Shown one piece after another: positions 9,614-19,202 of a DNA stretch of 33,204 bases. The translations under genes and the position numbers were made by a program. The notes below the pieces were generated by a model. The model was given only the letters and a program-made list of their open reading frames with translations, made no database searches and was not told the DNA's origin. Position 1 is the first letter of the stretch. Each line of letters opens with the position of its first letter. Source of the DNA: Spirochaetaceae bacterium (GTDB taxonomy: Bacteria; Spirochaetota; Spirochaetia; Treponematales; Breznakiellaceae); contig JAISDG010000074.1 of NCBI GenBank assembly GCA_031265015.1, positions 1 to 33,204 on the forward strand, given 5' to 3'.

Positions 9614-9658
9614 TGGGAGAAAGTGGGATATTTTAGGATAAAGTAGGATAAAGTGTTA
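9614..9658 (+). promoter_or_regulatory. MraZ box array: TGGGA/TAGGA-type units at 10-bp period upstream of mraZ
   Basis: TGGGAGAAAG (9614), TGGGATATTT (9624), TAGGATAAAG (9634), TAGGATAAAG (9644), TG (9654) running into the ATG at 9658. Confidence 0.75.
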
Positions 9659-10104
9659 TGGTATTATTCAGCGGGGATTATCCCGCTACCCTGGACGACA
9701 AGGGCCGTATAAGTATCCCCGCCAAATTCAGGGAACGAATTCCCGGGAATACGCTGGTTCTTACCAAGGGAATGATAGAACACTGCGTCTGGGCTTTTAC
9801 TCCCGAAGACTGGGACAGGGTATCGTCCAAGATAAAAAACGAGGTGAACCTGCCTGCCCGGAAGGCCGATATGCTTTACCACAGGCTGTTATTTTCTACC
9901 TATGAAGTGGAAATCGACAGGGCGGGCCGTATTGCCGTGCCCCAGAAGCTCCGGGATTTTGCCGGCCTTACCAAGGATTGTTCGGTAACCAGCGACGGAT
10001 CCCGCATAGAGATCTGGGATGCCGGGCGCTACCGGTCTTACGAACAGGAAATTGACGAACAGTTGGGGGATGTCCTGAAGGAGACGTCCTTGAACATGTA
10101 TTAA
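9658..10104 (+). CDS. mraZ: Transcriptional regulator MraZ
   Basis: DDKGRISIPAKFR and DRAGRIAVPQKLRDFAGL duplicated AbrB-like motifs; first gene of dcw cluster. Confidence 0.97.
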   Translation: MVLFSGDYPATLDDKGRISIPAKFRERIPGNTLVLTKGMIEHCVWAFTPEDWDRVSSKIKNEVNLPARKADMLYHRLLFSTYEVEIDRAGRIAVPQKLRDFAGLTKDCSVTSDGSRIEIWDAGRYRSYEQEIDEQLGDVLKETSLNMY

Positions 10105-10124
10105 AAAATACCGATGGAGGGGAT

Positions 10125-11072
10125 GTGAACGTAGTCCATAGTCCGGTACTGCTGGAAGAAACAATACGGTACCTCGCGCCCCGGGAGGAGGGGGAACTTA
10201 TGATAGACGCGACCCTGGGGGAAGGGGGACACAGTTTCGCTTTTTTAAGCCGTTTTCCCGGCCTGCGGATTGCCGGCATCGACGCCGATCGGGAGATTCA
10301 GGCAAAAGCCAGGGAACGGCTCAAGGACTTCCCGGACCGGATACGTTTCTATACCTGCTGGTCCCAGGAATTTTTTGCCGCCTATCCCGAAGATCTGGAA
10401 AGGCCCGATACGATTCTTTTTGATTTGGGGATAAGCCTCTACCACTATGAAGAATCCCGCCGGGGTTTCAGCTTCCGGAAAGACGAATACCTGGATATGC
10501 GCCTTGATACTTCCCGGGGAAAAACCGCTGCCGAGCTTATCAGCTCCCTGCCGGAAAAGGATTTGGCGGATCTGCTGTATACCTATGCGGACGAACGGTT
10601 TTCCCGCCGCATCGCCAGGGCGGTTAAAAAAGCCTCCGTTCCTGTCACCACCACCGGCGCCCTGGCCGGCCTGGTGGCCGCTTCGGTCCCCGCGCCGTAC
10701 CGCCGGGGTCCCGTTCATCCTGCGACCCGGACCTTCCAGGCCCTGCGGATGGCGGTAAACCGGGAAGTAAGCGGCCTGCCTCCGCTGCTGGAGAACGCCC
10801 TGAAGGCCCTTAAAACCGGGGGGCGCATGGGGGTTATCAGCTTCCATTCGGGAGAAGACCGGACGGTAAAGCGGTTTTTCCGGGATAAAAACAGGGACTG
10901 TACCTGCCCCCCGGAAGCGCCGATATGTAGATGTGGGGGATTCCGCACCGTTACTATCCTGACCCGCCGGGCGGTGAGCGCCGGGAAAGCGGAACGCCTC
11001 AGCAATCCCTCTTCCCGGAGCGCGAAACTCCGGGCGGCGGAGAAAATTCATGAATCCGGGGTGCTTCCATGA
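10125..11072 (+). CDS. rsmH: 16S rRNA (cytosine(1402)-N(4))-methyltransferase RsmH (GTG start)
   Basis: HSPVLLEETIRYL, DATLGEGGHS, RTFQALRMAVNREV, GVISFHSGEDRTVKRFF. Confidence 0.97.
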   Translation: MNVVHSPVLLEETIRYLAPREEGELMIDATLGEGGHSFAFLSRFPGLRIAGIDADREIQAKARERLKDFPDRIRFYTCWSQEFFAAYPEDLERPDTILFDLGISLYHYEESRRGFSFRKDEYLDMRLDTSRGKTAAELISSLPEKDLADLLYTYADERFSRRIARAVKKASVPVTTTGALAGLVAASVPAPYRRGPVHPATRTFQALRMAVNREVSGLPPLLENALKALKTGGRMGVISFHSGEDRTVKRFFRDKNRDCTCPPEAPICRCGGFRTVTILTRRAVSAGKAERLSNPSSRSAKLRAAEKIHESGVLP

Positions 11073-11380
11073 AGGGCCGATTTTTTTTCTATATGATGGC
11101 TGCTTCCGTTCCCCTGCTGATGGGCTTGTCGGCCTGGCAGTCCTCCCGGTACGGGGATTTGGAACGGGAACTGAAACAGCTGGAAAAAATCCAGGAAGAA
11201 TGGGTTGAAAACAACAAGCGGCTTATCGCGGGGATCGCTTTTCTTTCGTCCCCCGACAGGATAGAGCATATTGCCCGGGATGAACTGGGGCTGCGGAAAA
11301 AACAGCCCGAAGAGGTACTCCAGATTTCCATCACCGGAGCTTCCGGGGAAGAGGACCGGGACGGAACGCCGGATGAATAG
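11069..11380 (+). CDS. ftsL: FtsL/DivIC-like cell-division protein
   Basis: Short TM + coiled coil + RIEHIARDELGLRKKQPEEV; position between rsmH and murF. Confidence 0.75.
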   Translation: MKGRFFFYMMAASVPLLMGLSAWQSSRYGDLERELKQLEKIQEEWVENNKRLIAGIAFLSSPDRIEHIARDELGLRKKQPEEVLQISITGASGEEDRDGTPDE

Positions 11381-12785
11381 GGGCTTTTTGATGGATCACC
11401 GCGGCGCCGCCCGGGCCCTGGGAGCCGTTCTCTTTCCCCCGGATGCGGAAGGGGGATTCGGCTCGGTGGCGATAGATTCCCGCAAGGTAACAAAGGGGGC
11501 CCTTTTCGTTGCCCTCCGGGGGCTTCAGGACGACGGCCACCGGTTTATTTCCCCGGCTTTTGAAGCGGGGGCCGCCGCCGCTCTGGTAAGCCGGCGGGGG
11601 ATGGAAGAGGCGGGTTTTGATCCCGGGTCCCTTCCGCCCGGCGCCGCGCTGATTGTGGTGGAAGATACCCTTAAGGGCCTGCAGGATCTGGCCGCGGCCT
11701 ATCTGGACCGTTTTCCCCGGCTGCTCCGCATCGGGATTACCGGTTCTTCGGGAAAAACGACCACCAAGGAAATAGCCGCCGCCATGATAGGCAGGGAGAA
11801 ACAGGTAGTGATGAATCCGGGAAACCTTAATTCCGAGACGGGACTGCCCCTGTCGGCTTTCGGGGTCCGGGACCATCACGAAGTGGGAATTTTTGAAGCG
11901 GGGATGAACAGGAAAGGAGAGATTGCCGAGCTCGCCGGGGTTCTAAAGCCCCAGATTTCTTTGATCACCAATATAGGGCAGGCTCATATCGGGATGCTGG
12001 GGAGCATCGAAGCTGTGGCGGAAGAAAAAAAGGAACTTGTTTCTCGGTTTACCGGCAAAGAAACCCTCCTGCTGCCCGAGGATGATCCCTTCAGGGATTA
12101 TCTGGCCCGGGACGTAAAGGGGAAGGTTGTTTTTTACGGAGAGAAAACGCTTGAGGCATCGGGAAAGCTTACCGCGATCCATGACCGGGGCCTGGGGGGG
12201 ACGGAAATTGTCTGGGAGGGGGTTCCCGCCGGTTTCGGCCTTCCCGGCCGGCACAATGTTAAAAACGCCCTGGCCGCCGCGTCCCTGGCCCTGGAGGCCG
12301 GCGCCGGGGCGGAGGCTATCCGGGAAGGCCTTGCTTCCATCAGGGGGCTTTTCGGCCGGGGCGAGATACTGCGGGCCGGGACCACGGTGATTCGGGACTG
12401 TTATAACAGCAACCCCGATTCGGCCGCGGAAGTTCTGTCTTTCTGCGACAGCCTTAAATGGCCCGGCCGGCGGGTCTACATTATGGGAGCCATGAAAGAA
12501 CTGGGGGACCATGAAAAAGCGGCCCATGAAAAGCTGGGGGAACTGCTGGCCGCGTCCAGGGCGGACATGATCTTTCTTTACGGAAGGGAGATGATGAACG
12601 CCGCCATGGTGCTGGAAGAAAAGCGGGTGTCGTTTTTTTATACCGACGCCATGGAAGAACTGGAAACCGCCGCGGGTAAGAATATCCGTTCCGGGGATCT
12701 GGTGCTGCTTAAAGGATCCCGGGGCTGCGCCCTGGAACAGTTAACCGGAACGGTACTGATTGGAGGAAAGGCCGATGCTCCTTGA
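11373..12785 (+). CDS. murF: UDP-N-acetylmuramoyl-tripeptide--D-alanyl-D-alanine ligase MurF
   Basis: GITGSSGKTTTKEI, MNPGNLNSETGLPLS, DCYNSNPDS; start set at internal ATG 11373. Confidence 0.95.
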   Translation: MNRGFLMDHRGAARALGAVLFPPDAEGGFGSVAIDSRKVTKGALFVALRGLQDDGHRFISPAFEAGAAAALVSRRGMEEAGFDPGSLPPGAALIVVEDTLKGLQDLAAAYLDRFPRLLRIGITGSSGKTTTKEIAAAMIGREKQVVMNPGNLNSETGLPLSAFGVRDHHEVGIFEAGMNRKGEIAELAGVLKPQISLITNIGQAHIGMLGSIEAVAEEKKELVSRFTGKETLLLPEDDPFRDYLARDVKGKVVFYGEKTLEASGKLTAIHDRGLGGTEIVWEGVPAGFGLPGRHNVKNALAAASLALEAGAGAEAIREGLASIRGLFGRGEILRAGTTVIRDCYNSNPDSAAEVLSFCDSLKWPGRRVYIMGAMKELGDHEKAAHEKLGELLAASRADMIFLYGREMMNAAMVLEEKRVSFFYTDAMEELETAAGKNIRSGDLVLLKGSRGCALEQLTGTVLIGGKADAP

Positions 12786-13854
12786 ATTTTTGTATCCCCT
12801 GGTCCGCTATTTTACCCCCTTTAACGTATTCCAGTACCTGACTTTTCGGGGGGCCTACGCGGCGCTGACGACCCTGCTCCTCTGCTACCTGTTCGGCCCG
12901 CCGATTATTGAAGCCCTGCGGAAGATGAGGGTGGGCCAGTCCATCCGGGACGACGGCCCCCGGACCCACCTTAAAAAAAGCGGAACGCCGACCATGGGCG
13001 GGGTGATGATCATCCTTTCCATCGTACTTTCCGCCCTGCTCTGGCAGGATCTGGGTAATTTTAAAATATGGCTTTGTACCGGAACGCTTTTAGCCTTCGG
13101 CGTTATCGGCTATGTAGACGATTACCTCAAGGTATCCTGGAAAAATTCCGACGGCCTGCCGGGGCCCGTTAAATTCGGCGCCCAGATAGTGGTGGCCCTG
13201 GCGGTGGCGCTGATCCTGTACTTTTCCGGCGGAGAGGAAATCACCTATCTCTACGTGCCCTTTTTTAAGAATCCCGTAATAAATCTGGGGGTGTTCTGGA
13301 TTCCCTTTGCGGTACTCCTCATGGTGGGGGAATCCAACGCGGTCAATTTAACCGACGGTTTGGACGGCCTTGCCACGGGGCTCCTGATCTGGGTATTCAT
13401 TACCCTGGGGATTCTGAGCTATCTTTCGGGCCGGGCTGATTTTTCCGCGTACCTGGGAATTCCCCATATCGAAGGGGCGGGGGAGCTTACCGTATTCTGC
13501 CTGGCCGCCGTGGGAGCATGCGTCGGCTTTCTGTGGTTTAACAGCTATCCCGCGGACGTTTTTATGGGAGACGTGGGCAGCCTTTCCCTGGGAGGGGTTA
13601 TCGCCGCGGTTTCCCTGATTATCAAGAAAGAAATCTTAATTCTTATTATCGGCGGGGTTTTCGTACTGGAAGCGGCGTCGGTGATCCTGCAGGTTCTGTT
13701 CTATAAGCTGAGGAAACGCAGGCTCTTCAAAATGGCGCCCCTGCATCACCATTTTGAACTTTCCGGCTGGGTGGAAACCAAAGTGGTTGTCCGTTTCTGG
13801 ATTCTGGGCGGGCTTTTTGCGATTATTGCCCTTTCTACATTAAAAATACAGTAG
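12775..13854 (+). CDS. mraY: Phospho-N-acetylmuramoyl-pentapeptide-transferase MraY
   Basis: KKSGTPTMGGVMII, VGYVDDYLK-like, NAVNLTDGLDGLATG, LHHHFELSGW. Confidence 0.97.
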   Translation: MLLEFLYPLVRYFTPFNVFQYLTFRGAYAALTTLLLCYLFGPPIIEALRKMRVGQSIRDDGPRTHLKKSGTPTMGGVMIILSIVLSALLWQDLGNFKIWLCTGTLLAFGVIGYVDDYLKVSWKNSDGLPGPVKFGAQIVVALAVALILYFSGGEEITYLYVPFFKNPVINLGVFWIPFAVLLMVGESNAVNLTDGLDGLATGLLIWVFITLGILSYLSGRADFSAYLGIPHIEGAGELTVFCLAAVGACVGFLWFNSYPADVFMGDVGSLSLGGVIAAVSLIIKKEILILIIGGVFVLEAASVILQVLFYKLRKRRLFKMAPLHHHFELSGWVETKVVVRFWILGGLFAIIALSTLKIQ

Positions 13855-13861
13855 GAAAACG

Positions 13862-14989
13862 ATGAACCTGCAGCCAGTTATGGAAAGGGCCGGATACAAA
13901 AATCCCGCGGATCATCTTTTAACCGCCTCCATTTTGCTCCTTACCGGGATTGGGCTGGTAACCCTTTATTCCGCGTCCTACGCCTTCGCGGATCGCTTCT
14001 TCGGAAACAGCCTGTACTTTATTTCCCGTCAGGCCGTACTGGCGGCCCTGGGACTTGTGCTTTTCTTTATGGTTTCCCGGGTGAATATGGAACTGCTCCG
14101 CGACTGGATACGGCCCATTGTTATCGGTTCCGCGGTACTCTGCGTTTTAACCTTTATTCCCGGCATCGGCGTTATGAAGAACGGCGCTACCCGGTGGATC
14201 CGGCTGGGGGCTTCCACCTATCAGCCCTCGGAGCTGGTTAAACTGGCGCTGCCCTTTTATCTGGCCCATATTTTTGATAAAAAGAGCGACCACCTTGATT
14301 CCTTTACCGCGGGAGTACTGCCCCCGGCGATGATCACGGTGCTGTTTTTTATCCTTATCTATTTACAGAACAATTTTTCCACCGCCTTTTTTGTCCTGCT
14401 GAACGCTCTGGCCATATTTTATCTGGCGGGGCTGCGGCTGCGGTATTTTTTCGGGGCGGCGATGATCTTTCTGCCCCTGTCGGCTTTTTTCGTCCTGACC
14501 CGGGAACACCGGCTGCGGCGTTTTATCAGCTTCCTCTGGCCCGAATGGGATCCCCTGGGAGCGGGCTACCAGGTGCGGGCCAGCATCGTTACCATCAGTT
14601 CCGGCGGCTTTTGGGGCAAGGGCATAGGCCAGGGTACCCGGAAGATCGCCAGCGTGCCGGAAATTCATTCGGATTTTATTTTTGCCTCCTTTGCGGAAGA
14701 GACGGGATTTATCGGGGTATTCTTAATCTTTATCCTCTTTGCCCTGTTTGCCTTTGCGGCGTACCGCGGGGCGGTAAAAAGCGGTACGATGTTCGGGCGG
14801 CTTCTCGGTTTCGGCCTGGGGACGATGATCCTGTCCCAGATTATGCTGAATACTGCGGTGGTTGCCGGGGCCCTTCCGGCGACGGGGATACCGCTGCCCT
14901 TTTTTTCCGCCGGAGGATCTTCCCTGGCCACCACCCTGGTGATGTGCGGACTGCTGGTGAATAATTCCCGGGGGGCGGACCATGTCTAG
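13862..14989 (+). CDS. ftsW: Cell division protein FtsW (SEDS family)
   Basis: GATRWIRLGASTYQPSELVKLALPFYLA, GIGQGTRKIASVPEIHSDFIFASFAEETGFIG, TGIPLPFFSAGGSSL. Confidence 0.95.
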   Translation: MNLQPVMERAGYKNPADHLLTASILLLTGIGLVTLYSASYAFADRFFGNSLYFISRQAVLAALGLVLFFMVSRVNMELLRDWIRPIVIGSAVLCVLTFIPGIGVMKNGATRWIRLGASTYQPSELVKLALPFYLAHIFDKKSDHLDSFTAGVLPPAMITVLFFILIYLQNNFSTAFFVLLNALAIFYLAGLRLRYFFGAAMIFLPLSAFFVLTREHRLRRFISFLWPEWDPLGAGYQVRASIVTISSGGFWGKGIGQGTRKIASVPEIHSDFIFASFAEETGFIGVFLIFILFALFAFAAYRGAVKSGTMFGRLLGFGLGTMILSQIMLNTAVVAGALPATGIPLPFFSAGGSSLATTLVMCGLLVNNSRGADHV

Positions 14990-15809
14990 CGGATACCTCT
15001 ACGGGGCCCCGGAGCGGCCCTATGCTCGTCCGGCGGCAAAGGCCCGTTCCGTCAGCGACAAAAGTTTAAAGCGTATTCTGGCGCTGATAATTGTGATCCT
15101 CAGCGGGGAGCTTGTCTGGTTTTTCGGCGTCAGCCCCTGCATGCCCTTTTCCAGGATTACCGTATCGGGAATTCCCGGAATCGAGGAATCCGCGGTCCTT
15201 GCCCTGGCGGGAATCGGGGAACATTCATCGTTTATGACGGTGAATGTTCCCGCCGCGGAGCAGGCCCTGCTGGCCCTGCCCGCGGTCCGTTCCGCCAGGG
15301 TCCTTAAGCATTTCCCCGGGGGGGTAGAAATTGTCCTGGAACCCCGGCGGGCCGCGGCCATGGCTTTTGTTGAGGAAGGGGGGAGGATCTTCCCCGCCCT
15401 TATCGGCGGCGACGGCATGATCTTCAGCCTGGGCAGGGAAGGGTTCCGGAAAGACGAGGTGCTGCCGGTAGTTTCGGGACTGGCGCTGGAAACGGTTTTT
15501 CCCGGGATGAAGCTGCCCCGGATATACCATTCCCTCTTTGCCGAACTGGAAACCCTTTCCCGGGAAGCGCCGGAACTGCTGGCCGCCATCTCGGAGATCA
15601 GGATCAATCCGAAGGATTATAACGGTTACGACTTAACCCTGTATCCCGCCTACCGGGGGGTCCGGGTCCGGGTGGGTCATGACATTAACGAAGAGACCCT
15701 CCGGTACATACTGTTGATGCTGGATGTTCTTTCGGCAAAATCCCGCAGTATCAGGGAAATTGACTTTAGAACCGGAACCGCTTCGTACAAGGAGGCTTAT
15801 TCTGGCTAG
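14982..15809 (+). CDS. ftsQ: FtsQ/DivIB-type POTRA-domain division protein
   Basis: Single TM then POTRA-like segment; located between ftsW and ftsA; overlaps ftsW stop. Confidence 0.85.
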   Translation: MSSGYLYGAPERPYARPAAKARSVSDKSLKRILALIIVILSGELVWFFGVSPCMPFSRITVSGIPGIEESAVLALAGIGEHSSFMTVNVPAAEQALLALPAVRSARVLKHFPGGVEIVLEPRRAAAMAFVEEGGRIFPALIGGDGMIFSLGREGFRKDEVLPVVSGLALETVFPGMKLPRIYHSLFAELETLSREAPELLAAISEIRINPKDYNGYDLTLYPAYRGVRVRVGHDINEETLRYILLMLDVLSAKSRSIREIDFRTGTASYKEAYSG

Positions 15810-17043
15810 CGATGGTTTGGTTGTCGGCCTGGATATAGGTACGACCAAGGTATGCGCCGTCATCGGCGAAAAAAACGATAACGGGACTCTGGAAATAACC
15901 GGTGTGGGAACCAGTCCTTCCACGGGACTGCGCAAGGGAGTGGTGGTCAATATCGAGGCGACCCTCCAGGCCGCCGCTTCCGCCATAGAAGCCGCGGAAA
16001 TGATGAGCGGCCGGGAAGTGTACAATGTCTGGACGGGAATAGGCGGAAGCCACATTGACGGAATCAATTCCCGGGGGGTAGTGGCGGTCACCGGAAAAAA
16101 CCGGGAAATAACCGATGAGGACGTGCTGCGGGTCCTGGAAGCGGCCCGGGCGGTGGTGATCCCCATGGACCGGCAGGTGCTGGAGCTGATACCCCAAAGT
16201 TATATTGTGGATGATCAGAAGGGGATCCGGAATCCCCTGAATATGATTGGCGTCCGGCTGGAAGCGGAAATACACATTATTACCTGCTCGGTAACCAGCG
16301 CCCAGAATTTGATAAAATGCGTTAACCGGGCGGGGTTCCACGCCCAGGGACTGGTACTCCAGTCCCTGGCCGCGGGCCGGGCGGTGCTGACGGAAGAGGA
16401 AAAGGAACTGGGGGTTGCCCTGGTCGATATGGGCGGGGGAACTACCGATCTCCTGGTCTATTCCGAAGGGGCGCCCTATTCAACCACCACCATACCCGCG
16501 GGGGGAACCCAGGTAACCAGCGATATTTCCATCATAAAAAATATTTCCGCCGACACCGCGGAGAAGATCAAGCTGGAAGCGGGAAGCTGCTGGGAAGGGG
16601 CCTGTGGAGGGGGCGAGGATATTCTTGTTCCCGGTGTGGGCGGAAGGCCACCGCTTTCCATTCCCCGCGGCCAGATCGAAGAAATTATCCGGCCCCGGCT
16701 GGAGGAAATTTTTTGCATGCTCAGGGGAACGCTGGACAAGCTTGTCCTTTCCCGTCCTTTGGGGGGGGGCGTGGTCCTGACCGGCGGCGGTTCCCAGCTG
16801 CTGGGGGCCGCGGAACTGGCGTCGGAAATCTTCAGGCTTCCCGTCCGGGTGGGGGCTCCCCTGCCGGTGGGAGGGCTGGTGGAAGAATACCAGAGTCCGG
16901 CCTTTGCCACCGCGGTGGGGCTGGTGCTGGAAGGATGTGACCGGGAACTGCAGAGTGGGATGGAACGGAGCGGCAAAGCCCGGGAAAGGGGAATGCCCCT
17001 TTTCGGACGGCTGACGGAATGGTTAAAACGGGAATTCTTTTAG
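15802..17043 (+). CDS. ftsA: Cell division protein FtsA (start uncertain: CTG 15802, ATT 15799 or TTG 15817)
   Basis: VVGLDIGTTKVCAVIG, ALVDMGGGTTDLLVY, VVLTGGGSQLLG, C-terminal amphipathic GRLTEWLKREFF. Confidence 0.95.
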   Translation: MASDGLVVGLDIGTTKVCAVIGEKNDNGTLEITGVGTSPSTGLRKGVVVNIEATLQAAASAIEAAEMMSGREVYNVWTGIGGSHIDGINSRGVVAVTGKNREITDEDVLRVLEAARAVVIPMDRQVLELIPQSYIVDDQKGIRNPLNMIGVRLEAEIHIITCSVTSAQNLIKCVNRAGFHAQGLVLQSLAAGRAVLTEEEKELGVALVDMGGGTTDLLVYSEGAPYSTTTIPAGGTQVTSDISIIKNISADTAEKIKLEAGSCWEGACGGGEDILVPGVGGRPPLSIPRGQIEEIIRPRLEEIFCMLRGTLDKLVLSRPLGGGVVLTGGGSQLLGAAELASEIFRLPVRVGAPLPVGGLVEEYQSPAFATAVGLVLEGCDRELQSGMERSGKARERGMPLFGRLTEWLKREFF

Positions 17044-17082
17044 GTTTCCGGTAAATACAGTATTACAATATATGGGGGGGAT

Positions 17083-18273
17083 ATGAACATTCAGGTTTTA
17101 GAAGAACGCGGGCGGTCCAGGCCCCGGGCAACCGTGATCAAGGTAATCGGAGTCGGCGGGGGCGGATCCAGCGCCGTGAACCGCATGCTTGAGTGCGGCC
17201 TTGAGGGTATTACGTTTATTGCCGCCAATACGGACCTTCAGGCGTTAAACGAGAACAGGGCGGAAATCAAACTTCCCATCGGTTCGAAACTCACTTCCGG
17301 CCTGGGCGCCGGAGGCAGGCCGGAGGTGGGCGAAAAAGCCGCCCTGGAAGACAGGGACATGATTGCCAACACCCTGAAAGGGGCGGATATGGTCTTTGTT
17401 ACCGCGGGCATGGGAGGAGGTACCGGTACCGGCGCGGCCCCGGTTATCGCCCAGGTGGCCCGGGAATGCGGCGCGTTAACCGTGGGGGTGGTGACCAAAC
17501 CCTTTGGCTTTGAGGGACGCTTTAAAATGCGCCTGGCCGAAGAGGGCATTGCCAAAATGCGGGAAGCGGTGGATACCCTTATTGTCATCCAAAACCAGCA
17601 GCTTCTTTCCCTGGTAGAAAAAAGAACCCCCATCAAAGACGCTTTCCGCAAGGTGGACGATATACTCCGCCATGGCATTCAGGGGATTTCCGATCTGATC
17701 CTGAAAGTAGGACTGATTAACATTGATTTTGCGGATGTCAAAAGCACCATGGGCGGGCAGGGAGACGCCCTGATGGGGATAGGCCTGGCCTCGGGGGACA
17801 ACCGCGCCAGGGAAGCGGCGCTCCAGGCGGTGGAAAATCCCCTGCTGGAAGACACTACCATCGTGGGCGCCCGGCGGCTGTTGATCAACGTTTCCGGCGG
17901 TGAAAGCCTGGCCCTTTCGGAGCTGGAGGAAGTGGTGGCAATTATCTCTGAAAAGGCGGATCCCGAGGTTGAGACCATTAGCGGGGCAGTGCAGAACAAC
18001 GAACTCGGGGACAAGCTCCAGGTTACGGTCATTGCCACGGGGTTTCAGCGCAGGACCGTCGCCATAGGGACCGCGTCCCCCGGGGACGCTTCTTCCGGAG
18101 AGGCGCCGGCCCGGGAACGGGATGTGGTGGGTTTTGAGGAATGGAATACCTTTACCAGCCGCAGTACCCGGATCAGGCCCGATTATCTTGCCCTCCGCAA
18201 TTACCAGCACGAAGATCTGGACGTTCCCACCATTATGCGTTTTCCGCAGGAAGCGGGAAAAGAGGAAAAATGA
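17083..18273 (+). CDS. ftsZ: Cell division protein FtsZ
   Basis: [27 protein letters not shown]7-loop [10 protein letters not shown]-terminal peptide DLDVPTIMR. Confidence 0.99.
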   Translation: MNIQVLEERGRSRPRATVIKVIGVGGGGSSAVNRMLECGLEGITFIAANTDLQALNENRAEIKLPIGSKLTSGLGAGGRPEVGEKAALEDRDMIANTLKGADMVFVTAGMGGGTGTGAAPVIAQVARECGALTVGVVTKPFGFEGRFKMRLAEEGIAKMREAVDTLIVIQNQQLLSLVEKRTPIKDAFRKVDDILRHGIQGISDLILKVGLINIDFADVKSTMGGQGDALMGIGLASGDNRAREAALQAVENPLLEDTTIVGARRLLINVSGGESLALSELEEVVAIISEKADPEVETISGAVQNNELGDKLQVTVIATGFQRRTVAIGTASPGDASSGEAPARERDVVGFEEWNTFTSRSTRIRPDYLALRNYQHEDLDVPTIMRFPQEAGKEEK

Positions 18274-19202
18274 AGGACCTGCTTTCCGGTTTCCGTTCCA
18301 GGCTTATCGCTTTGGAGCGCCGTTCGATCCTGACCGCCGATACCTACGAGGGGGAGATCCGCTGTTTCCTTGCCTGGCTGGAGGGCTTCCGCGGTTCCGG
18401 AACTTCCGGTTCCGCCGCCCCGCCGGATGCCTTTTTGGAAGAGGCCCTGGCCGGGGCGGATATAACGGTTTTGACGGCCTACCTGGAGGAACGGCGGAAG
18501 AGCATCAGTTCCCGGTCCGCGGCAAAGGCCGTATCGGCCCTGCGATCCTTTTTCAGGTACCTGATTGACCGGGGGCTGCGGAAAGATAATCCCGCGCTGA
18601 TCCTGGAAATGCCCCGGCGGAGTTTCCGCCTGCCCGCGGTACTGTCCCGGCAAAAAATCGAAACCCTCCTGGAAGCGGCGGACATTACAAAACCGCTGGG
18701 TATACGGAACCGGGCGCTCTATGAACTGATCTATTCGGCGGGCCTGCGGGTTTCCGAGGCGGTCCGGCTGAATATGAACGACCTCTTCTTTGGCGAGGGA
18801 CTACTCCGCCTTAAGGGTAAGGGAAACAGGGAGCGGATGGCGGTTTTTGGCGCGGAAGCGGCCCGGTGGCTTAAACAGTACATTGAAGAAGTCCGGCCTG
18901 TGCTGGCGGGCAGCGCCCATCCCAGAGCCCTGTTTATCAGCCGGCGGGGCAGAAGGCTTTCGCGAAAGGGGATGTGGAAGAATTACGCCCTCCTGGCTGT
19001 GGCGGCGGGAACCGGTTCCCGCCTGCATACCCTGCGGCACAGCTTTGCCACCGAGCTTTTGGCCGGGGGCGCGGGTTTAAGGCAGGTTCAGGAACTGCTG
19101 GGCCACGCGGATCTCGCCACTACCCAAATCTATACCCATGTGGATGTTTCCCGCCTGCGGGAAAGCCACCGTAAGTATCTGCCCAAACTGGGGGTGTCAT
19201 GA
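18270..19202 (+). CDS. XerC/XerD-type tyrosine recombinase (first of two)
   Basis: [46 protein letters not shown] overlap with ftsZ. Confidence 0.93.
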   Translation: MKDLLSGFRSRLIALERRSILTADTYEGEIRCFLAWLEGFRGSGTSGSAAPPDAFLEEALAGADITVLTAYLEERRKSISSRSAAKAVSALRSFFRYLIDRGLRKDNPALILEMPRRSFRLPAVLSRQKIETLLEAADITKPLGIRNRALYELIYSAGLRVSEAVRLNMNDLFFGEGLLRLKGKGNRERMAVFGAEAARWLKQYIEEVRPVLAGSAHPRALFISRRGRRLSRKGMWKNYALLAVAAGTGSRLHTLRHSFATELLAGGAGLRQVQELLGHADLATTQIYTHVDVSRLRESHRKYLPKLGVS

